Positions 5,717 through 10,334 of a DNA stretch of 10,334 nt are shown here, in pieces. How positions within the stretch are numbered: the first letter of the stretch is position 1; every line of letters begins with the position of its first letter. The stretch is from the NCBI GenBank assembly GCA_039026555.1, contig JBCCMB010000100.1, positions 1 through 10,334 of the forward strand, written 5' to 3'. The translations under genes and the position numbers were made by a program. This DNA is from JBCCMB01 sp039026555 (GTDB lineage: Bacteria > Pseudomonadota > Alphaproteobacteria > Caulobacterales > Hyphomonadaceae). Under the pieces are notes generated by a model. It did not search any database. It was not told the DNA's origin and saw only the letters and a program-made list of their open reading frames with translations.

Positions 5717-7504
5717 ATGAGCGACTATAAATGGGTGGATCATACATTCGACGTGGTCGTTGTCGGCGCCGGCGGATCCGGCTTGCGGGCGGCCTTGGGC
5801 GCCGCTCAAGCGGGTTTGAAAACAGCTTGCGTAACGAAAGTATTCCCCACGCGGTCGCATACCGTTGCAGCACAAGGCGGGATTTCCGCATCGCTCGGCA
5901 ATATGGGCGAGGATGATTGGCGCTGGCACATGTACGACACCGTCAAAGGGTCGGACTGGCTGGGCGACCAAGATTCGATCGAATATTTATGCCGCCACGC
6001 CCCGGACGCGGTTTACGAGCTTGAGCATTGGGGCGTGCCTTTCTCCCGGACCGAAGAAGGCAAGATATATCAGCGCGCCTTTGGCGGTATGACGCGCAAT
6101 TACGGCGAAGGCCCGGTTCAACGCACCTGCGCCGCCGCCGACCGCACGGGTCACGCCATCCTGCATACGCTTTACGGCCAATCGCTGAAATATGACGTCG
6201 ACTTTTACATCGAACACTTTGCGCTCGACCTTATCATGGATGATGATGGCGCGTGTCGCGGCGTAACGACGTGGCAATTGGACGACGGCTCGCTGCATCG
6301 TTTCCGCGCGCAGAAAGTCATCCTGGCGACCGGCGGCTATGGGCGCGCTTATTTCTCCGCAACATCCGCCCATACGTGTACGGGCGACGGCAACGCCATG
6401 GTGCTGCGGGCAGGTTTGCCGCTTCAGGACATGGAGTTCGTGCAATTCCACCCAACCGGCATTTACGGCTCCGGGTGCTTGATCACGGAAGGCGCACGCG
6501 GCGAGGGCGGGTATCTCACCAATTCGGAAGGCGAGCGCTTTATGGAGCGCTATGCGCCGTCTGCGAAGGATCTCGCCTCACGCGACGTGGTCTCGCGTTC
6601 CATGACGATGGAGATCAATGAAGGGCGCGGCGTGGGCGCCGAGGGCGATCACATCCATTTGCATCTGGATCACCTGGATCCGGATATTCTCGCCGCGCGC
6701 CTGCCGGGCATCTCCGAAAGCGCGCGCATCTTCTCCGGCGTAGACGTCACCAAAGAACCGATCCCGGTGATTCCCACGGTCCACTACAATATGGGCGGCA
6801 TTCCGACGAATTATCATGGCGAAGTGCTGACCAAGAAGGACGGCGACCCGGACAAGGTCGTGCCCGGTTTGATGGCGGTCGGCGAGGCGGCCTGCGTTTC
6901 TGTCCATGGCGCGAACCGTTTGGGCTCAAACTCGCTGATCGATCTGGTCGTGTTCGGCCGTGCGGCGGGTCTACGCGTCGGCGAGACGCTGGAAGGGGGC
7001 GCACGTCAGCAGGATCTTCCCACGGGCGCCGGCGACCAACACCTCGCGCGGCTGGATAAATTCCGTAACGCGTCCGGCGGCACGCCGACGGCCAAATTGC
7101 GCCTCGACATGCAAAAGGCGATGCAGAAAAACTGCGCCGTCTTCCGCACGGGAGAATTGCTCGATGAAGGCGTGCGGTCCATCGCCGGCGTTTATGGCGG
7201 CGCGGCCGATATCTCGGTGGCCGATCGCGGCATGATCTGGAACACGGATCTCATCGAAACGCTGGAGTTCGACAACCTCATCGCTCAGGCGGCGGTGACG
7301 GTGAATTCCGCCGCGAACCGCGAAGAGAGCCGAGGCGCCCACGCGCGTGAGGATTTCTCTGATCGCGACGATGAGAAATGGATGAAGCACACGCTCGCGT
7401 GGTGCGACGACGCCGGCCAGATCAACATCGATTACCGCCCGGTGCATGAATACACCATGTCCAACGACATTGCCTACATCGAGCCCAAAGCGCGAGTTTA
7501 TTAA
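5717..7504 (+). CDS. sdhA: Succinate dehydrogenase flavoprotein subunit SdhA
   Basis: SdhA oxidises succinate to fumarate and passes electrons through covalently bound FAD to the iron-sulfur subunit. The 595-residue protein has full family length. Visible sites are the dinucleotide fold GAGGSG (17-22), His48 in TRSHTVAAQGG for covalent FAD attachment, His245 in FHPTG, TEGARGEGG (257-265), Arg289 in LASRDVVSRS as the catalytic arginine (Arg286 in E. coli), His356 in HYNMGG, and Arg401 in GANRLGSNSL. The C-terminal helical and capping region ends in EYTMSNDIAYIEPKARVY. The ATG at 5717 has GGAG ten bases upstream (nine-base spacer); an in-frame TTG at 5702 is less likely because the binding site lies after it. 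An intrinsic terminator follows within 25 bases, and no sdhB is seen downstream. Confidence 0.98.
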   Translation: MSDYKWVDHTFDVVVVGAGGSGLRAALGAAQAGLKTACVTKVFPTRSHTVAAQGGISASLGNMGEDDWRWHMYDTVKGSDWLGDQDSIEYLCRHAPDAVYELEHWGVPFSRTEEGKIYQRAFGGMTRNYGEGPVQRTCAAADRTGHAILHTLYGQSLKYDVDFYIEHFALDLIMDDDGACRGVTTWQLDDGSLHRFRAQKVILATGGYGRAYFSATSAHTCTGDGNAMVLRAGLPLQDMEFVQFHPTGIYGSGCLITEGARGEGGYLTNSEGERFMERYAPSAKDLASRDVVSRSMTMEINEGRGVGAEGDHIHLHLDHLDPDILAARLPGISESARIFSGVDVTKEPIPVIPTVHYNMGGIPTNYHGEVLTKKDGDPDKVVPGLMAVGEAACVSVHGANRLGSNSLIDLVVFGRAAGLRVGETLEGGARQQDLPTGAGDQHLARLDKFRNASGGTPTAKLRLDMQKAMQKNCAVFRTGELLDEGVRSIAGVYGGAADISVADRGMIWNTDLIETLEFDNLIAQAAVTVNSAANREESRGAHAREDFSDRDDEKWMKHTLAWCDDAGQINIDYRPVHEYTMSNDIAYIEPKARVY

Positions 7505-7525
7505 GCGCGATTACATGTAAGACCG

Positions 7526-7553
7526 AAAGCCCAGCCGCCGCGCTGGGCTTTTT
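7526..7553 (+). terminator. Rho-independent terminator of the sdhCDA operon
   Basis: AAAGCCCAGC (7526-7535) pairs perfectly with GCTGGGCTTT (7542-7551) over ten bases with a six-base loop, and a run of five T ends at 7553. It lies 21 bases after the sdhA stop. Just before it is a perfect ten-base palindrome, TTACATGTAA (7511-7520). Confidence 0.93.
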
Positions 7554-7651
7554 GGTTGCGCTTTCGCCATCATTTCATTCGACTAAGAAACGCAGCCCGA
7601 CGACTCCCATAAGGCGCGTTCTTTGCTATGCCTGCCTGGATGGATCGGGAC

Positions 7652-7657
7652 AAGGGA
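7652..7657 (+). promoter_or_regulatory. Ribosome binding site that decides the SUFU-protein start
   Basis: AAGGGA stands six bases before the ATG at 7664. The earlier in-frame ATG at 7628 has no site at a useful distance, so the later start is preferred. Confidence 0.65.
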
Positions 7658-7663
7658 CCGAAT

Positions 7664-8404
7664 ATGACGGCTTGGGGGCCGACCACGGATTTCGGAATGT
7701 CGTCCGACGACGTCCGCGATGCAGTGGATCTGCACCTAGCGCGGCATATTGGCGAGTATCAGACCGCCTTTACCGATGAAGCCGGCTGGTCGGGGTCTTC
7801 GGAAGAGGACGGCCCGCCGATCGACGTGCTGGTCGTGCCGCCGCAAGGCGAGCGCCGGTTCGCTTTTGTCTCCAGCTTCGGATGCGCTTTTCATCCCTTG
7901 CGCGCAAAACAGTATGAGGATGACGGCGTGCGCCGTCGTGTAGAATTTGTGCTCGCCGCGCAGCAAATCGGCGATGAAAAAGCCGATCGCCGCGCTCTCA
8001 ATCTGGCCGCTAACACGGTGCGCCAATTCGCCAAGCTGGTGCACCTCAATCCGATCACTGTAGAGCCGGGCGAAACCGTTGCGTTCTCTGAAGATCCCGA
8101 ACCGGTTTACGATAACAGCGATCTTGTCGCCTTCGCCTTCATTGAGCCGCGCCTGCCGGGGCCGGGCTTTGAGCGCATGCCGCTCTCGGATGATGACGAG
8201 GTGACCTATATTGCGCCCGCGCCGATTTATCGGGCTGAGCTGGACGCCGCCTATGCGCACGGGGCTGAGGCGCTGGCCTTTGCCTTGTCCGAAGGCGGCG
8301 TGACGGAGATGATTGATCTGTCCCGCGCGCCGGTCGCCGAAGAAAAGCCGGAGAAACCGCGCAGCTGGTGGGACAAACTGCTCAGCTTGATCGGGATAGG
8401 CTAA
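7664..8404 (+). CDS. Suppressor-of-fused (SUFU) domain protein
   Basis: The 246-residue protein fits the SUFU family (Pfam PF05076) from about residue 15 to 224. Marks are IDVLVVPPQGERRFAFVSS (53-71), aligning with the family's DILVVPPTxxRPFxTLVTxG segment; RVEFVLAAQ (92-100) where the family has AELMLxLP; VRQFAKLVH (119-127); and EVTYIAPAPIYRAELDAAYAHGAEAL (179-204), aligning with INFLALIPLYKEELxFKxxHGxxxL, here shown only as family recall. A charged linker and a short hydrophobic tail, WWDKLLSLIGIG, end the protein. Animal SUFU binds Gli factors. Bacterial members are mostly uncharacterised; some are reported as immunity proteins of polymorphic toxin systems. No toxin gene is adjacent here, so no such role is claimed. 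Its stop codon overlaps that of the convergent HTTM gene by four bases. Confidence 0.8.
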   Translation: MTAWGPTTDFGMSSDDVRDAVDLHLARHIGEYQTAFTDEAGWSGSSEEDGPPIDVLVVPPQGERRFAFVSSFGCAFHPLRAKQYEDDGVRRRVEFVLAAQQIGDEKADRRALNLAANTVRQFAKLVHLNPITVEPGETVAFSEDPEPVYDNSDLVAFAFIEPRLPGPGFERMPLSDDDEVTYIAPAPIYRAELDAAYAHGAEALAFALSEGGVTEMIDLSRAPVAEEKPEKPRSWWDKLLSLIGIG

Positions 8405-9093
8405 GCGCCCGCGCCGAAAATCCGATCTTGGAACCAAAGAATGGACGGGTAGGCCGCCAGCCACGCCCAGACAAATCGGTTCAACCCGAACAAGACGGCG
8501 TTCGCCAGATGGAAAAGCGCGGCGATGCTTAGACCGACAATGAGCGTTGTTTGCGAGATCAACGCCAGCGGAAACAGGACCTCGAACAACATAACCGACC
8601 AAGATGCGACCAGGAGGATGCGTGGTCGGTCCGCCCAGGCGCGCATGGCCTCGCTCACCGGATAGGCGGAATAGGCGAATACGTCATGCAAGGCCCGGCC
8701 GCTGCGCCAGTCTGGATTGACGATCTTCACCCAGCCGGAGACCACGTAAGACAGGGTGAGCTGCAGTGCGAGATAGCCGAAAATGATCTCTCGCCAGCGC
8801 GGGTCGGACGCAAACTGCGCGCCGCACAAACAGCATAGGATCAAAAGGCCCATGCGGTCGGCGCCGCCATTATAGGGGCCTTGGAAGCGTCGCAGAATAA
8901 GCATTGCGAGACCCAGAAGCGCGAGCGAGACCCAAGGCGTTCCGACCCCAGCCAGCAGCAGCCCGCTAAGCGCGATGCGTGGCGCGAACAGTTTTTGTTC
9001 GCTCCGGCCCGCCTTCAGATGTTCAAAACTCTGCTGAAGAAACGCAATCGCGAGAAGGATCTCGGTCCAGCGCAGGGCGTCGTCCAGGCTCAT
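8401..9093 (-). CDS. HTTM-domain (vitamin K-dependent carboxylase-like) membrane protein
   Basis: The 230-residue protein has about six or seven hydrophobic spans, at roughly 8-25, 41-66, 80-96, 103-120, 158-180, 184-204 and 207-221. The layout and key segments fit the HTTM family (horizontally transferred transmembrane domain, related to the membrane part of gamma-glutamyl carboxylase): YNGGADRMGLL (74-84) before a span, QLTLSYVVSGWVKI (111-124), NPDWRSGRALHDVF (126-139), then WSVMLFEVLFPLALIS (165-180) and ALFHLANAVLFGL (192-204). It is much shorter than true carboxylases and lacks their lumenal domain, so carboxylation is not implied. The ATG at 9093 forms an ATGA overlap with the stop of the upstream partner, which supports this start over the one at 9198. 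Expected location is the inner membrane; substrate unknown. Confidence 0.75.
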   Translation of the reverse strand: MSLDDALRWTEILLAIAFLQQSFEHLKAGRSEQKLFAPRIALSGLLLAGVGTPWVSLALLGLAMLILRRFQGPYNGGADRMGLLILCCLCGAQFASDPRWREIIFGYLALQLTLSYVVSGWVKIVNPDWRSGRALHDVFAYSAYPVSEAMRAWADRPRILLVASWSVMLFEVLFPLALISQTTLIVGLSIAALFHLANAVLFGLNRFVWAWLAAYPSILWFQDRIFGAGA

Positions 9094-9536
9094 GATGACG
9101 CGCCGGCTTCGAGGCGGCGTGTTGGCGAGGTATAGAGCACGTCGCGCCGCACTGTGTCGCCTTGGCGGCTCAGAAACACCAACCGGAATTGAAACCAATT
9201 TTGTCTCGGCGCGCCGGCGGCGTGCATAGGCGCAAGTTCGGCCTCGAGACGTCTGAAAATCTCATCCCGGCTGTGATCCGTCGGATTCGCGATCAGCCGC
9301 TCGGAGCAGCTGACGAGAAACAAGGTCTCATTCCAGCGCGGATTCCAAGCCAGACGCCGAATTAGTGTGGCGCTGGAAAGGCGCGCAGGTCGCGGCCTGA
9401 ATTCTTCCCAATCGCCTATTGCCTCGCCTGAGGCGTCGCACCAGGCGAACTCAATCCTTGGCGACGGCGCCACAGCGTCGAAAAAACGCCATGAGGGAAT
9501 AATCGCCGGCAAAAGGAGCTTCAGCGTATTCAGCAT
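9090..9536 (-). CDS. Uncharacterised protein paired with the HTTM gene
   Basis: I cannot place this 148-residue protein in a named family. It opens with a hydrophobic, amphipathic stretch (LNTLKLLLPAIIPSWRFFD, 2-20), then APSPRIEFAW (23-32), a FRPRPARLS segment, LIRRLAWNPRWNETLFLVSCSERL (58-81) and a C-terminal NWFQFRLVFLS strand (113-123). It has no clear signal peptide; the N-terminal helix could be a membrane anchor. The PSWRFFD and NPRWNETLF blocks, rich in Trp, Phe and Arg, look like conserved motifs. It is translated just ahead of the HTTM protein through an ATGA overlap, so the two probably act together, perhaps as a complex. No good ribosome binding site is seen before the ATG at 9536, which leaves the start somewhat open. 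Confidence 0.75.
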   Translation of the reverse strand: MLNTLKLLLPAIIPSWRFFDAVAPSPRIEFAWCDASGEAIGDWEEFRPRPARLSSATLIRRLAWNPRWNETLFLVSCSERLIANPTDHSRDEIFRRLEAELAPMHAAGAPRQNWFQFRLVFLSRQGDTVRRDVLYTSPTRRLEAGASS

Positions 9537-9590
9537 AGCGAAACTAGAGCGCCGTTCGCCCTAAACGCGGGTTAATCGCCGAGCCGACAC

Positions 9591-9621
9591 AAAAAAGCTC
9601 GCCTCCTTCGAGACGAGCTTT
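9591..9621 (-). terminator. Rho-independent terminator after the lipoprotein gene
   Basis: Read on the minus strand, AAAGCTCG pairs with CGAGCTTT over eight bases (plus-strand arms 9594-9601 and 9614-9621). A further CTC/GAG pairing inside leaves a four-base loop. Six T follow on the minus strand (A at 9591-9596). It lies 25 bases past the lipoprotein stop and separates that gene from the 148-residue protein gene. Confidence 0.88.
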
Positions 9622-9646
9622 CTTGGTGTGAGAGAGTGAAACCCGC

Positions 9647-10222
9647 TTAAAAGCCTTCGAACTCCGGTGTCGGCTGGGCGACTTCTTCGACCGGGTTGTC
9701 AACCGGCGTCGTGGCGATGGGCGCGCTGCCGGCCATACAGCAACGCACCTGCATCTCCAGAACGCGCGAGTTAAAGCGGCATTCCTGGTCGTTGATTTCA
9801 CGCAGGAAGGATAGGCCTCCGGCGCGGTGCGTGTAGCGTGTTTGCGTGCAGCTCATCAGCTTATAGCCGGCGTCGCACGAGCCTGTGTCGGTTTTCTGGA
9901 TGGTGCGCGTTTCGCAGTAAAGCTGGTCTTCCCGCAGCATGGCGCTGTCCGCACGGGCCATCGCGGCGTCTGCTTTCGCCGCCGCGTCGTCCGCTGCCGC
10001 TTGTGCGCTGTCCGCCATGGCGCGGGCTTGCGACAAACGCATATTCGTGTCCGCCAATGCGGTCTTTTGGCCGTCTATCTCAACATTGAGCTGGCAAACC
10101 GCTTCCTGCGCGTTGTCCGGATCGGCGCAATATTCCGCTACGGTCGTGTTGCTAGGAAAGCTCTGACAGCCGGCCAGCGCCAACGCGCAGCCCAGGCTTG
10201 CAATCATGGTTCCGATACGCAT
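9647..10222 (-). CDS. Lipoprotein with coiled coil and cysteine-rich C-terminal domain
   Basis: The 191-residue protein begins with a lipoprotein signal peptide: MRIG, a hydrophobic core, and the lipobox LAGC with lipidated Cys19. The residue after it is Gln, not Asp, so outer-membrane sorting is expected. After a short stretch with Cys32 and Cys43 comes an Ala-rich helical region, about 45-98, likely a coiled coil. A compact domain at 101-163 has six cysteines (103, 116, 125, 148, 161, 162), probably disulfide-bonded in the periplasm. The tail is Pro/Glu/Val-rich and ends in EFEGF. I do not recognise the family. The start at 10222 is chosen because the signal peptide begins there and GAGGGG lies six bases upstream; an ATG at 10258 would place twelve extra residues before the signal. 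It appears to be a single-gene unit with its own terminator. Confidence 0.85.
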   Translation of the reverse strand: MRIGTMIASLGCALALAGCQSFPSNTTVAEYCADPDNAQEAVCQLNVEIDGQKTALADTNMRLSQARAMADSAQAAADDAAAKADAAMARADSAMLREDQLYCETRTIQKTDTGSCDAGYKLMSCTQTRYTHRAGGLSFLREINDQECRFNSRVLEMQVRCCMAGSAPIATTPVDNPVEEVAQPTPEFEGF

Positions 10223-10251
10223 GGAAATCCCCTCGCTTTGTATCTCCCAAG

Positions 10252-10300
10252 CACGCAAACAGCGTGTGTCTCACATCCGACGCAACTCATGTGCCATGTG
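10252..10300. promoter_or_regulatory. Upstream region of the lipoprotein gene with short repeats
   Basis: A five-base inverted repeat CACGC-AAACA-GCGTG (10252-10266) lies 30-44 bases upstream of the lipoprotein ATG. Further out, CATGTG occurs twice, seven bases apart (10288-10293 and 10295-10300). Both could be regulator contacts in the promoter region, but the repeats are short and I could not place -35 and -10 boxes with confidence. Confidence 0.25.
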
Positions 10301-10334
10301 AAAAGCGCGCCGGCTTGGCCGACGCCTGTCGCCG

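Noticed and set aside
7736..8602. 288-residue minus-strand frame opposite the SUFU gene
   Set aside because: The plus-strand SUFU family match and ribosome binding site explain the region; the antisense frame is Arg/His-rich and also overlaps the real HTTM frame.
7664..9536. Toxin-immunity or defence island built around the SUFU and HTTM genes
   Set aside because: No toxin, nuclease, repeat, integrase or secretion-linked gene is visible, and the SUFU gene is convergent with, not co-directional to, the HTTM pair.

Overview
The window looks like chromosomal DNA of an alphaproteobacterium. It is GC-rich by eye and gene-dense. The mesaconyl-CoA hydratase gene matches the Rhodobacter sphaeroides protein closely as I remember it, and linkage of ethylmalonyl-CoA-pathway genes to succinate dehydrogenase genes is known from that group. 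I cannot fix the family or genus; a marine lineage near Rhodobacterales, Maricaulales or Parvularculales would fit. No rRNA, tRNA, CRISPR array, transposase or integrase was seen.

Layout. (1) 1-323, minus: N-terminal part of a pyridoxal-kinase-like protein, running off the left edge. (2) 435-3789, plus: a tight run of five genes: an Mcl2-type CoA-ester lyase/thioesterase, an ArsC/Spx-like small protein, mesaconyl-CoA hydratase (mch), and two small membrane proteins joined by an ATGA stop/start overlap. (3) 3790-3939: convergent spacer holding a long imperfect hairpin. (4) 3940-4656, minus: a class I glutamine amidotransferase. (5) 4657-4883: divergent regulatory region with two inverted repeats and a good sdh promoter candidate. 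(6) 4884-7504, plus: sdhC, sdhD, sdhA, closed by a strong intrinsic terminator, with no sdhB following. (7) 7664-8404, plus: a Suppressor-of-fused (SUFU) domain protein. (8) 8401-9536, minus: a translationally coupled pair, an unrecognised 148-residue protein and an HTTM-type membrane protein. (9) 9591-10222, minus: a lipoprotein with an Ala-rich coiled coil and a cysteine-rich domain, followed by its own terminator.

Metabolic theme. Mch hydrates mesaconyl-CoA to beta-methylmalyl-CoA. The lyase family member most likely hydrolyses malyl-CoA to malate (Mcl2) or cleaves/condenses such esters. Succinate dehydrogenase then oxidises the succinate that arises from the propionyl-CoA branch. This is what acetate assimilation by the ethylmalonyl-CoA pathway needs. 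Other key pathway genes (ccr, ecm, mcd) are not in view, so the complete pathway is inferred.

Most of the window is ordinary housekeeping DNA. I did not find a clear new multi-gene system. The items most worth a second look are the HTTM plus partner pair, the lone SUFU protein, the missing sdhB, the ArsC-like gene between two ethylmalonyl-CoA genes, and the long intergenic hairpin.
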